The notes below the pieces were generated by a model that was not told the origin of the DNA, did not search any database, and saw only the letters and a program-made list of their open reading frames with translations. From positions 248,001 to 312,000 of the forward strand of contig NZ_FUXZ01000002.1 of NCBI RefSeq assembly GCF_900167115.1: a stretch of DNA of 64,000 nt, given 5' to 3'. The stretch comes from Eubacterium uniforme (GTDB lineage: Bacteria; Bacillota; Clostridia; Lachnospirales; Lachnospiraceae). Both the position numbers and the translations under genes were made by a program. Numbering within the stretch: position 1 is the stretch's first letter; each line of letters starts with the position of its first letter. Below are positions 33,659-42,825 of this stretch, in pieces.

Positions 33659-33690
33659 ATAGCAGACCCATATATAAATGGCTCTGCTAT
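33659..33690 (-). terminator. hairpin between sepF and aroB
   Basis: ATAGCAGA pairs with TCTGCTAT at the ends of a stem interrupted once (inner CCAT/ATGG), followed on the minus strand by TATTTTAAAA. It probably ends the yggS-sepF transcript, perhaps incompletely. Confidence 0.6.
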
Positions 33691-33693
33691 ATA

Positions 33694-34197
33694 TTAATAT
33701 CTCTTATATGGATTTAATTCATATCCGTCCGGGAATAAATCCTGGAAATCACCTGATAATTCAACGTTTCTAGGTGTGATAGCATATATATAACCTGATG
33801 AAACTCTTTCGAGATTACCCTGAACTGAATATGTAGCACCAGAGATGAAATCAATGATTCTCTGAGCTAATTCCATATGAATACCGTCCAAATTAAGAAA
33901 TACGATTCTGCCTGAAAGAATTGTATCAACAACCTCTCTAGCTTCATCATATGATGTTGGTTTAATTACAACAACTTCACCAGAAGAATTCTTCTTCATA
34001 GGAACAACCTTTCTAGGCTGTGACTGTTTTTTAGCAGAAGCCTTTGACATTGTTACGTCAGCAGCTGGTTCTCTTCTAGATTTCTTTTCCTTTACTGGTT
34101 CTTCAAAATCATCATAATCATCATAGTAATCATCATCATAGTCATCATCATAATTTACTTTAAATAGATTTGTAAATTTCTCTGTAAAGTTTGACAT
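33694..34197 (-). CDS. sepF: cell division protein SepF
   Basis: SepF bundles FtsZ and anchors it to the membrane. The 167-residue protein has a short amphipathic N-terminus ('MSNFTEKFTNLFKV'), a remarkable Asp/Tyr-rich stretch (residues about 17-31) and charged linker, then the conserved core 'VVVIKPTSYDEAREVVDTILSGRIVFLNLDG' and 'FISGATYSVQGNLERVSSGYI'. It follows yggS as in many Firmicutes. GAGGAG precedes the ATG. Confidence 0.94.
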   Translation of the reverse strand: MSNFTEKFTNLFKVNYDDDYDDDYYDDYDDFEEPVKEKKSRREPAADVTMSKASAKKQSQPRKVVPMKKNSSGEVVVIKPTSYDEAREVVDTILSGRIVFLNLDGIHMELAQRIIDFISGATYSVQGNLERVSSGYIYAITPRNVELSGDFQDLFPDGYELNPYKRY

Positions 34198-34250
34198 TTT
34201 CCTATCTCCTCGTTATTAAAATTATTTATTAATTATTAAAAACCAATGCA

Positions 34251-34943
34251 TTATACATTATAGTTTCTATTTCCAAATATTCCAGTACCAACTCTAACTA
34301 ATGTGGCACCTTCTTCAATGGCAATCATATAATCACCGGTCATCCCCATGGATAATTCATCCATAGAAATATTATTATATTTTTTAGATTCAATGTCAAC
34401 TGAAAGTTCCTTTAATTTTCTAAAATATTTACGATTATCTTCAGGATTATCAGTATATGGTGCAACTGTCATAAGACCTACAACTTTAACATGTTTCAAT
34501 GTTTCAATAAAAGGTAAATCTTCAATAACAGATTCGCATGTATAACCAAATTTTGAATCTTCTAAAGCAACATTTATCTCAAGAAGAACATGAGCTTCTT
34601 TACCAGCTTTTTCATATTCTTTTTCAATCTGCTCAAGTAGTCTCTTTGAATCAACTGAATGAATTAAATAAGCACTATCAGTTAAATATTTAACTTTGTT
34701 TCTCTGTAAATGTCCAATCATGTGCCATCTGATATCATCATTTAAATCATCATGCTTTTCACACATCTCCTGAACTTTATTCTCACCAAAGTTTCTCTCA
34801 CCAACATTATATGCTTCAATAATATCACTTTCTGGCTTTGTCTTTGAAACACATATTAATGTTACTTCCTTTGAATCTCTACCAACCTTTTTACAAGTTT
34901 CTTCAATGTTCTCTCTAACTTTTTTTATATTTTCAGCAATCAT
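34251..34943 (-). CDS. yggS: YggS-family PLP homeostasis protein
   Basis: The 230-residue single-domain alanine-racemase-fold protein binds PLP through the lysine in 'LICVSKTKP' near residue 34 and shows 'GENKVQEMCEK', 'WHMIGHLQRNK' and 'LSMGMTGDYMIAIEEGATLVRVGTGIFG'. It buffers PLP; it has no known enzymatic reaction. It sits between the HlyD-like adaptor and sepF, a conserved order in this bacterial group. Confidence 0.94.
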   Translation of the reverse strand: MIAENIKKVRENIEETCKKVGRDSKEVTLICVSKTKPESDIIEAYNVGERNFGENKVQEMCEKHDDLNDDIRWHMIGHLQRNKVKYLTDSAYLIHSVDSKRLLEQIEKEYEKAGKEAHVLLEINVALEDSKFGYTCESVIEDLPFIETLKHVKVVGLMTVAPYTDNPEDNRKYFRKLKELSVDIESKKYNNISMDELSMGMTGDYMIAIEEGATLVRVGTGIFGNRNYNV

Positions 34944-34958
34944 TTTAACCTACCATAC

Positions 34959-36359
34959 TTATTGAAATACAACTTCATTTTCCTTTGTTTTAGATCCATC
35001 TAAAACAATATGATCATAAACCTCAAGACCATATCTGCTTTGAGATTCCACAATATAATACTCATTAGTCTCAGATAAAATCTTAACTTGAACAAATGTT
35101 GTATATCCATTATTAATATTATAAACACCACTAAGCGAAACTTTTTTGCCTAGCTGATATGTATTATCCGAATCATCTTTTTGAAGAATTTCCTTACCTT
35201 CAAATTCATCAGGATTCAAATAATAGTATTCATCATCCTTATAGAATATAGTCGGCGTAATCGGTGTTAACGTAGGTTTATTAGTATCCTCATCCACCTT
35301 CATGGTCCAGAATGTAATTACATTACTCTTATCAAGACCATATGAACCATACTCAATAGGAACTACATAAAAATCCTTATTAACAATACTTGTCTTCGGA
35401 ATCTTAAGTCCACTAATCTGACCGCCTAAAATCTGAAAATCTATATATCTATCAGATGAATATCTAATCATATATTTATACAAAGTAAATTTTCCGTATT
35501 TATTACCATCTGCACCTTTAATAATTTCAAAGTTAGTATTCGCTGTAATATCATCCTTTAAAAATTTAATATATAAAGACGTCTTTTCAGCAAATGCCTT
35601 AGCTTCATCATCCGATAATTCAATATACATATTCCATTCTTCATCAGAAATAATCGAATAAATTGGTGCACCGGATTCGATCAAATCACCAGAGGAAAAA
35701 ATAGCCTTTGGATGATTCTTTTGTTCAAAACAAGTTTCAGATATTTTCGATTCATCAAATTCTTGAAAATCATCAATATAATAAGTTACAATTCCTGCCT
35801 TTTCAGGTTTATAGATTTTAAAAAACGAATCGCCTTTATCTTTCTTAATCTTTTCAAGAGTATTATTATTCAATAATTGTAATACCGTACCTTCAAGAGT
35901 GCTCTTAAAATTATAAACCTCTTCATAATTACTCTCAGAAAATGTTGATGAAAAACCTGATACCATTTCTTTAATCGAATTCAAATTATCATCACTCAAA
36001 TCTGACTCTTCATTAGCAGCCGCTTCAGAAAGTGCCTTTGTAACCGTACCAGTTTCATCTAAACTATATAATACTGTATTTCTAGAAACTCTTGAATTAT
36101 CTCTAGCAAAATAATCTATATAACCAGAATTATCAGCAAAAAAAACATGTTCATCTCTTATAGCAAGACCTGTATATGTTTTATTAGTAGCCTGCGCGCT
36201 TTCCCCTGTAACTACTTCATAATAAGTAATCTTATCTCTAGTTGCATATATATATAAATTTACAAATAAATATAATGTTATAATAGCAAATATGATTACA
36301 CTAATATCAATATGAATCGGCTTTTCATAATTAATAACACGCTTATTTTTCTTAGCCAT
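34959..36359 (-). CDS. HlyD-family membrane fusion-like protein
   Basis: The 466-residue protein has a basic start, one transmembrane segment (about 19-38, 'SVIIFAIITLYLFVNLYIY') and a long extracytoplasmic part with the barrel-sandwich phrase 'NSGYIDYFARDNSRVSRNTVLYSL' and a C-terminal SH3-like region. This is the HlyD-type adaptor annotated next to yggS-sepF in Lachnospiraceae. No exporter is encoded nearby, so its partner or a division-related role is unknown. GAGAGG precedes the ATG. Confidence 0.72.
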   Translation of the reverse strand: MAKKNKRVINYEKPIHIDISVIIFAIITLYLFVNLYIYATRDKITYYEVVTGESAQATNKTYTGLAIRDEHVFFADNSGYIDYFARDNSRVSRNTVLYSLDETGTVTKALSEAAANEESDLSDDNLNSIKEMVSGFSSTFSESNYEEVYNFKSTLEGTVLQLLNNNTLEKIKKDKGDSFFKIYKPEKAGIVTYYIDDFQEFDESKISETCFEQKNHPKAIFSSGDLIESGAPIYSIISDEEWNMYIELSDDEAKAFAEKTSLYIKFLKDDITANTNFEIIKGADGNKYGKFTLYKYMIRYSSDRYIDFQILGGQISGLKIPKTSIVNKDFYVVPIEYGSYGLDKSNVITFWTMKVDEDTNKPTLTPITPTIFYKDDEYYYLNPDEFEGKEILQKDDSDNTYQLGKKVSLSGVYNINNGYTTFVQVKILSETNEYYIVESQSRYGLEVYDHIVLDGSKTKENEVVFQ

Positions 36360-36519
36360 TAATTATATACCTCTCATAAAACTAATTATTATAATTATAA
36401 TAAAAAACACTAGAAATATCAAGAAAAAATGCGATTTTATGTAAATAAAAAGCCGTAACAAATACAATATTATGTGAATATAACACTTATTAATACACAA
36501 CATATTGTAAACCAAACAA

Positions 36520-36550
36520 AAAGGAAGATTCCAAATAGAACCTTCCTTTA
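36520..36550 (-). terminator. terminator ending the shape-gene cluster
   Basis: AAAGGAAG and CTTCCTTT close an imperfect stem with an inner TTC/GAA pair; on the minus strand a TTTTTG tail follows. It lies just after the P-loop gene. Confidence 0.75.
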
Positions 36551-36565
36551 ATCTCTAATTCAAAA

Positions 36566-36988
36566 TTAACATGCTACAGTTATTTTATCTAATACATCAT
36601 CAGGTAATTCTGATTTATCTAGACATATGCAAACAGTAAATTTCACGTCCGAACCGCCTACCTTGTCTAATACACTAATAAAATCTGAAATCTTAGATGT
36701 ATCATCCTCTACACCTGCAACTTTGAGGAAATTATCGAAAAATACGTTATCAATATCATGGTTTCCAGAAAGAAGACCGGATATGAAACCAACAACTCCA
36801 TCATAACTATCAATTGGATATTCCTTCATGTTAATAAGACGAATCTTATTATTCAGTTCAAACATATGCTTTGAACTCTTATCCAGATAAACTACTGATC
36901 CATTAGATTTCTCTGCGGCTTCGTTAGCCTGCTCGAGTAAAAATTTTGTTTTACCCTTCCCTTTCTGTCCACAAATGATTCCGACCAT
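36566..36988 (-). CDS. small P-loop NTPase, function unknown
   Basis: The 140-residue protein starts MVGIICGQKGKGKTKFLLEQ with a Walker A motif at residues 7-15 and has 'IDNVFFDNFLKVAG' as a possible Walker B. I prefer ATG 36988, after AAGGAGG, to the longer frame from 37036, which would overlap mgsA. It is the last gene of the cluster mreB-to-mgsA, so a link to cell shape is conceivable but unproven. Confidence 0.7.
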   Translation of the reverse strand: MVGIICGQKGKGKTKFLLEQANEAAEKSNGSVVYLDKSSKHMFELNNKIRLINMKEYPIDSYDGVVGFISGLLSGNHDIDNVFFDNFLKVAGVEDDTSKISDFISVLDKVGGSDVKFTVCICLDKSELPDDVLDKITVAC

Positions 36989-37001
36989 AATATTATCCTC
37001 C

Positions 37002-37397
37002 TTATTTGTACATTTCCCTCCAATCGAGATCTCCACGATCGAGAGATTTAATTAACAATTCTGCCGTAGCAAGGTTTGACGCAAGAGGAATATTATGCAC
37101 ATCACATAACTGAATAACCTTATGAGCATCCGGTTCATGTGATTTTGGTGCAAGCGGATCTCTTAAAAAAATAACCATGTCAATATCGTTTTGCTCAATC
37201 ATAATACCCATTTGCTGTTCCCCACCAAGATGACCTGCATGTAACTTATGAACACTAAGATTAGCTGCTTCTTCTATTAACCTTCCCGTCGTACCAGTAG
37301 CATAAATATCATGATTCACCAAAATGCCTCTATAAGCTATACAAAAGTTCTGCATAAGCTTCTTTTTAGAATCATGCGCAATTAATCCTATATTCAC
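37002..37397 (-). CDS. mgsA: methylglyoxal synthase
   Basis: MgsA converts dihydroxyacetone phosphate to methylglyoxal. The 131-residue protein has 'IGLIAHDSKKKLM', 'ATGTTGRLIEEAANL', 'HLGGEQQMGIMI' with the phosphate-site glycine pattern, and 'VIFLRDPLAPKSHEPDAHKVIQLCDVHNIPLASNLATAE'. The start overlaps the rodA stop by four bases. mgsA after rodA is a conserved clostridial order. Confidence 0.94.
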   Translation of the reverse strand: MNIGLIAHDSKKKLMQNFCIAYRGILVNHDIYATGTTGRLIEEAANLSVHKLHAGHLGGEQQMGIMIEQNDIDMVIFLRDPLAPKSHEPDAHKVIQLCDVHNIPLASNLATAELLIKSLDRGDLDWREMYK

Positions 37398-38575
37398 ATT
37401 CGTACCTCCTCATATATATTCTTTGATCTTTGCATTCCAATATTTAATACAATTCCTATTCCAGAGTATAAACTAACTAAAGAACTTAGTCCATAACTTA
37501 CGAAAGGCAACGTAAGTCCTGTGTTAGGTATAAGTTTAGTAACAACTGATACATTTACAACTGTCTGAACTGCTATCAAGCATCCAAATCCATATGCAAA
37601 CAATTTCCCTTGAAGATCGGATGCATGCCCCCCAATAATAACACATTCAAAGACAATCAACAATATCAATACCAATATTGATACGCATCCTATAAATCCA
37701 AGTTCTTCACCAACGATGGTAAAAATAAAGTCAGTATGTGGTTCTGATAAGAAATTACCATTTTTAACACTGGTAATTGTGTTATTATTTAGGCCCTTTC
37801 CGTTTAGGCCTCCAGAACCAATAGCTAGGACTGAATTCTCCTGCTGGTACATTAGTCGTTCTTTTTCTGGATCTCTTTCTTCACCTTCATTATCTTGCTT
37901 ATAAAAACCAACAATTCTATCATACTGATATTTCTTTATGATATTTTTATCAGGTGGTAAAGTGAAAATAAGATACACCAAAACCGCGACTACTGGAATA
38001 CACACTGTTATAATACCAATTATAATTTTATAACTCAAGCCAGACAAGAAAATAATCGCAACAAATGCTGTGAAAATAACAATTGTTGTTGAAAGATCTG
38101 GTTGCTTGTATATTAAAAGCAATGGGAATGCACATAAAATGGCAATTGATATTAAAAATCTAAGTGTATTTAGATTATCAACATTCTTTTGAATATACGC
38201 AGCTAAGAATATAACCATCAATACCTTAGTAGCCTCTGATGGCTGAATTGCAAAACCACCTAAATCAATCCATCTTTTTGCACCCATGTGATTATCACCA
38301 AAAAATGTTACACTAAGTAACAGCACAGCGTTAACCATAAATATTATCCAATAAAATCTAAATATTAATTTATAGCTAAAAATCACTGCAGCACACATCA
38401 TAATTAATCCAAGAATAAGACCAATTACCTGCTTTTTTTGGTAACCATCAGCTGGATCTGATGCACTTCCGATTACTAATATACCTAAAGTAGTTAGTAC
38501 TATAACATATAATAATAATCTAAAATCTAAATGTTTTAATTGATAATTTTTAAATATACCAAATAACTTTTTCAC
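37394..38575 (-). CDS. rodA: SEDS peptidoglycan glycosyltransferase RodA
   Basis: RodA polymerises glycan strands in elongation together with PBP2. The 393-residue protein has about ten membrane helices and the SEDS signatures 'AKRWIDLGGFAIQPSEATKVLMVIFLA', 'KQPDLSTTIV' and 'FLSEPHTDFIFTIVGEELGF', with 'NTGLTLPFVSYGLSSL' near the C-terminus. It starts with GTG (38573-38575) after AAGGAC. Its transpeptidase partner (mrdA) is encoded two genes upstream. Confidence 0.95.
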   Translation of the reverse strand: MKKLFGIFKNYQLKHLDFRLLLYVIVLTTLGILVIGSASDPADGYQKKQVIGLILGLIMMCAAVIFSYKLIFRFYWIIFMVNAVLLLSVTFFGDNHMGAKRWIDLGGFAIQPSEATKVLMVIFLAAYIQKNVDNLNTLRFLISIAILCAFPLLLIYKQPDLSTTIVIFTAFVAIIFLSGLSYKIIIGIITVCIPVVAVLVYLIFTLPPDKNIIKKYQYDRIVGFYKQDNEGEERDPEKERLMYQQENSVLAIGSGGLNGKGLNNNTITSVKNGNFLSEPHTDFIFTIVGEELGFIGCVSILVLILLIVFECVIIGGHASDLQGKLFAYGFGCLIAVQTVVNVSVVTKLIPNTGLTLPFVSYGLSSLVSLYSGIGIVLNIGMQRSKNIYEEVRM

Positions 38576-38627
38576 TAGTTCCGTCCTTATAATTATACCA
38601 AATTGTTATGAATAATCAAAGATAAAT

Positions 38628-39401
38628 TTACCTCTTTCCAAATAATTTAAATTTTTTCTTCTTTTCAACTGGTAATATGATTTTTCCACCGCATATATCT
38701 TCACAAATCTTGCATATTTTCTTAGCAGAATCAGTATTATACTTAACTAGTGATTCACCTTTACTTAATGCAAGTTGGAAATCAATATCATACATAAACT
38801 CTTCTATTATCTCTAAACCTAGCAAATCGTCTATGTCTCTATTATTTAAATATGCGTTTTTCTTTTTAATTTCACTATCAATTTTATTAACAATAAGAGC
38901 AATATTTCTAATACCCTTATCTAATAGAATACTTTTTATTTTATCAGCATTCCTAATTGATAAAATATCAGGGCTACTAATAATAATTGATTTATCAATA
39001 CCTGAAATCGAGCTAATGAACCCATTTGAAACACCGCTTGGTGTATCTATTATAATATAATCAAACTTTTGCTTTAATTCATCGTATTTTTCCCTAACTT
39101 TATCTGCATTAAGAATGTTTTCATTACAAATCTGTGCAGCAGGAATAATATACAATTTTTCAAAGCGATTATCTTTGATTACCACTTCCTTTAACTCGTT
39201 CTTATTATTCATATAATCTATGAAATTATAAAACGCGAAATCAGAAAGTCCCATTGCTATTTCAAGATTTCTTAAACCATTATTCTCGTCGATAATCAAA
39301 ACCTTTTTATTCATCAAAGCAAGGCCGCTACCAATATTAATAGCAAATGTTGTTTTACCAACACCACCTTTACCAGATGTTATGGCTATAACTTCACCCA
39401 T
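38628..39401 (-). CDS. minD: MinD-like septum-site ATPase
   Basis: The 257-residue ParA/MinD ATPase has the deviant Walker A 'GKGGVGKTTF' near residue 10, switch II 'IIIDTPSGVSNGF' and an amphipathic basic C-terminus 'KKKKFKLFGKR' that should bind membrane. The element after the first strand reads D-E-N-N-G-L-R-N rather than the usual D-x-D-x-G-L-R-N. minC and minE, usually adjacent, are absent: only 12 bases separate it from mrdA and 52 from rodA. It may position division or elongation with other partners. Confidence 0.85.
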   Translation of the reverse strand: MGEVIAITSGKGGVGKTTFAINIGSGLALMNKKVLIIDENNGLRNLEIAMGLSDFAFYNFIDYMNNKNELKEVVIKDNRFEKLYIIPAAQICNENILNADKVREKYDELKQKFDYIIIDTPSGVSNGFISSISGIDKSIIISSPDILSIRNADKIKSILLDKGIRNIALIVNKIDSEIKKKNAYLNNRDIDDLLGLEIIEEFMYDIDFQLALSKGESLVKYNTDSAKKICKICEDICGGKIILPVEKKKKFKLFGKR

Positions 39402-39413
39402 CTTATCTCCAAA

Positions 39414-42284
39414 TTAATCGTGTGAACTTCCAACTTCAGGTTTATTAGCTTTACCTTTTAATATATCTTCAAGTTTAAGTTCACCATATTTATATCTAAT
39501 AACATCTCTTGCAACTTCAGAAGCATTTGATGAAGCATCACCATAAGGGATAACTGTAGATAAAGCAATCTCTGGATTTTTATATGGAGCATAACATACA
39601 AAAACAGAATGTGTATTTCTCTTCTTGTTTTCTTCTGCTGTACCAGTTTTACCAGCTACTTCTATCTTCATCTTAGAATAAATACTTCTAACTGTACCAT
39701 CACTACAAACAAGTCTCATACCCTTATGTATTGCATCCCAGGTAGATTGTTTAGCTTCAACTGTATTTTCAAGTTTTTTCTTGTTCTTTGTAACTTCTTC
39801 TCCATCTTCTGTAACTTCTTTAAGGAAAAGAGTTAATGAATAATTCTTTCCACCATTTGCTAAAGTCGAAACATATCTTGCAAGATTTGAACATGTATAA
39901 CCATGACTACCCTGACCAATTGCAGAACGAACTGAACTTTCTGTAGAGAACTTAGGTTCTTTTTCAGTAATTTCAAGACCTGCTTTTTCATTTAAGCCAA
40001 GGGATGTTGCATATTTTTCCAGCTTTTTAAGACCAATTGCACTATCATAAGTTTCACCATCAGACGCAAAACTCATATCATAAGCAAGATTATAAAAGAA
40101 ATAGTTACAAGAATCCTTTATAGCTTCAACAACATTTTCACTACCATGAGCATTTGGATAAATCCAGCATTTAGCATGTGGTGTAATCTCAGTAAATTCA
40201 CCCTTACAAACATATGTTGAGTCTGTTGAAATATAACCATCTTCAAGTCCAGTCATAGCTGAAACCATCTTAAATGCTGAACCAGGTGCTGTTGTAGTTT
40301 GAGTAGCTCTGTTATAAATCGGAGCCGATTCATCATCTACAAGTTTCTGCCAATATTTATTATCAATTGAACCTGATAACTTATTATTATCATAACTTGG
40401 ATATGTCACCAAAGCTAAGACTTCACCTGTGTTTGGATTTGTAACAACCGTTGAGCCCGAACAAGGATCAAGCGCAACCATAGCTGGTGTTATTACCAAG
40501 TTATCAATCTGATGTTTCATAAACTTATAAGCAACACTCTTATCATATGACTGTAAATTGTTATACCATTTATCATTCTCGTCTTTCTTAATGACACCCT
40601 GATCATATAAAGCGATACAAATATCAGTACCTGAAACACTTCCATCATATAAACAATAACAATAAATTAGTTTAGCAAAATCATCAGATTTCTTTGCCAT
40701 TTTCTTTGTATAGTCAATTATTGCTTTATAAGTTTCATCAGCAGTAACATAATCACTCTCAAGTTCAAGATTAGCAACATTAATCCAGTTCATGGATACA
40801 CAGTACATAATCATTTCCTTAAGTGAATTCTTACCATCAAGCCATTTAGAATATGTTTCATCTGAAGAATCAAGCATTGACTTCATAATAATATTATCAT
40901 CAACTAATCCATTAAATACGAAATCACAGTACTCCTGATATTCATTATCTAACTTATCATAGTTTTCAGGACTATCAGTCATCAAACTTTCAATCTTCTG
41001 TAAAATATTTTCTGTTTTATTTTTATAGGCCTTATACATCTTCTTTTCAACACTAGATGCATTCTTCTTTCCAAAATGACGTAAATCCAAAACATTGTTA
41101 TTAATCATTTGGAAATAAACCTGTCTTATTGAAACAACTATTTTTTCATCTTTTTTCTTTTTGCTTGCCTTATATGGTTCTTTTGCTTTCTTCTTAAAAT
41201 CAATATCATATGCAACAAGCTGATTTGAAAGAATACCAGCAATCTTTTGCTCAAGCAATTTATATGTTGCCTTAGTAAGATCTGTATCAAGAGTTAAATA
41301 AATACTATTTCCAGTATTTGATTCCTCCTTCTTAATTACATCTACAACCTTACCTACACTATCAACAAATACTGTCTGAGACCCTCTATCTCCAGATAAT
41401 TGATATTCAAAAGATTCCTCAATGCCACTCTTCCCTACAACATCATTAGGCATATAATCCTGATCATCCTGTGTAAATTTTTCTAACTGGTCAGGACTAA
41501 TTGTACCAGTATAACCTATAACAGGAGCAAAATACTCTGCCTCATTATACTTTCTAATAGATTGCTGAGTAACATTTACACCTCTAATATCTGCTTTAGA
41601 TTCTGAAATAGCAGCAACTGTTTTATCAGAAACATTCAATGCAAGAACTGTTGCCATGTATTTCTGATAATTATTCAAAGATAATTTATATCTAATCATT
41701 GCCACTTTAATATCATATTCAGCACCTAATCCAGTATCAATTTCATACTTATCTCTAACTAAATAATCAAATACCTCTTTAGCAGATGCATTTGAAATAT
41801 CTCTACCCTTAGTATCTTTTAATTCCTTGCTACCATAAACATTAATCAGAAATGTTTTAATGGCACTTGGTGACTCCATGGTATATTCAATCTTACCATC
41901 TTTTTTAACACCAATACCAAAATCATAAACTATACTATCACCATTCTTTTCAATGATTTTAATTGCATTAAGAATTATATTATTAAGTTTTTCACTTCTC
42001 TTACCATTATTTTCAAGAGTATCTTCAATAGTAACAGCATATGCAAGTTCATTATATGCAAGCAAATTACCATTTCTATCAAAAATCTTTCCACGTGTTG
42101 CCTGATTATATATTGTCTTCTCAGCTTTTTTGATATATGTACTCATATAATAATCTTCATTGTAAATTTGAAGATTAAAAAGTCTAACAACCAATGAAGC
42201 AAATAATGCCACAATAATTATCATTACATATAAAATTCTGGATTTAAATATATTTGCAACAACATCTAAAAAATCTCTAATCAA
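39414..42284 (-). CDS. mrdA: penicillin-binding protein 2 (elongation transpeptidase)
   Basis: PBP2 cross-links peptidoglycan made by RodA. The 956-residue protein has an N-terminal membrane helix (about 15-35), a dimerisation domain ('ATRGKIFDRNGNLLAYNELAYAV') and a transpeptidase domain with S669 in 'PGSAFKM', S725-x-N727 in 'DSCNYF' and K879-T-G in 'AGKTGTAEE'. It is about 300 residues longer than common PBP2 proteins; a helical, lysine-rich stretch (about 340-600) is inserted before 'LDPCSGSTVVTNPNTGEVLALV'. It overlaps mreD by eight bases. Confidence 0.94.
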   Translation of the reverse strand: MIRDFLDVVANIFKSRILYVMIIIVALFASLVVRLFNLQIYNEDYYMSTYIKKAEKTIYNQATRGKIFDRNGNLLAYNELAYAVTIEDTLENNGKRSEKLNNIILNAIKIIEKNGDSIVYDFGIGVKKDGKIEYTMESPSAIKTFLINVYGSKELKDTKGRDISNASAKEVFDYLVRDKYEIDTGLGAEYDIKVAMIRYKLSLNNYQKYMATVLALNVSDKTVAAISESKADIRGVNVTQQSIRKYNEAEYFAPVIGYTGTISPDQLEKFTQDDQDYMPNDVVGKSGIEESFEYQLSGDRGSQTVFVDSVGKVVDVIKKEESNTGNSIYLTLDTDLTKATYKLLEQKIAGILSNQLVAYDIDFKKKAKEPYKASKKKKDEKIVVSIRQVYFQMINNNVLDLRHFGKKNASSVEKKMYKAYKNKTENILQKIESLMTDSPENYDKLDNEYQEYCDFVFNGLVDDNIIMKSMLDSSDETYSKWLDGKNSLKEMIMYCVSMNWINVANLELESDYVTADETYKAIIDYTKKMAKKSDDFAKLIYCYCLYDGSVSGTDICIALYDQGVIKKDENDKWYNNLQSYDKSVAYKFMKHQIDNLVITPAMVALDPCSGSTVVTNPNTGEVLALVTYPSYDNNKLSGSIDNKYWQKLVDDESAPIYNRATQTTTAPGSAFKMVSAMTGLEDGYISTDSTYVCKGEFTEITPHAKCWIYPNAHGSENVVEAIKDSCNYFFYNLAYDMSFASDGETYDSAIGLKKLEKYATSLGLNEKAGLEITEKEPKFSTESSVRSAIGQGSHGYTCSNLARYVSTLANGGKNYSLTLFLKEVTEDGEEVTKNKKKLENTVEAKQSTWDAIHKGMRLVCSDGTVRSIYSKMKIEVAGKTGTAEENKKRNTHSVFVCYAPYKNPEIALSTVIPYGDASSNASEVARDVIRYKYGELKLEDILKGKANKPEVGSSHD

Positions 42285-42810
42285 AAGTCAACTCACTCCT
42301 CGATTCTTTTGTAAACATCTTATCATTAAATTTATATAATAAATAATATATAAGTACAGTTACAATTAAACTAGCAATTATCTCTGGAATAAACACCTTT
42401 TTAAAATAACTTCCAAAATGAATATGCTTTCTAAGAAGCATTCTAAAAACATAATAATAGAAATTATATAAAAAATCACAAACTGTCATCAATCCAATCG
42501 GAAATAATATTTGATCCTTATAAAACACTCGTCCCATTAAAGAACTAAAGAATCCTAATACAATAAATACAAGCATATTAAATCCAATCAAAGGTCCAAA
42601 ATATAAATCAATTAATAAACCTGATAACAATCCAACAAACATTCCGTCATAATCACCATATATAAACCCAATCAAACATGTTGCAATTAGCAGCAAATTC
42701 GGTTTATACATAAAGTTTCTCATAACTGTAGTTTGTATCAAATAGCAACTAAGTACCAGAACAACATAAAAAATTATTCTTAATACTGCACGCTCAAACT
42801 TTTTATGCAT
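42277..42810 (-). CDS. mreD: rod shape-determining protein MreD
   Basis: The 177-residue membrane protein has five to six hydrophobic helices and the MreD phrases 'RNFMYKPNLLLIATCLIGFIYGDYDGMFVGLLSGLLIDLYFGPLIGFNML'. It helps hold the elongation complex in the membrane. It lies between mreC and mrdA and overlaps mrdA by eight bases. Confidence 0.92.
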   Translation of the reverse strand: MHKKFERAVLRIIFYVVLVLSCYLIQTTVMRNFMYKPNLLLIATCLIGFIYGDYDGMFVGLLSGLLIDLYFGPLIGFNMLVFIVLGFFSSLMGRVFYKDQILFPIGLMTVCDFLYNFYYYVFRMLLRKHIHFGSYFKKVFIPEIIASLIVTVLIYYLLYKFNDKMFTKESRSELTFD

Positions 42811-42825
42811 AATTATACCTACTTA

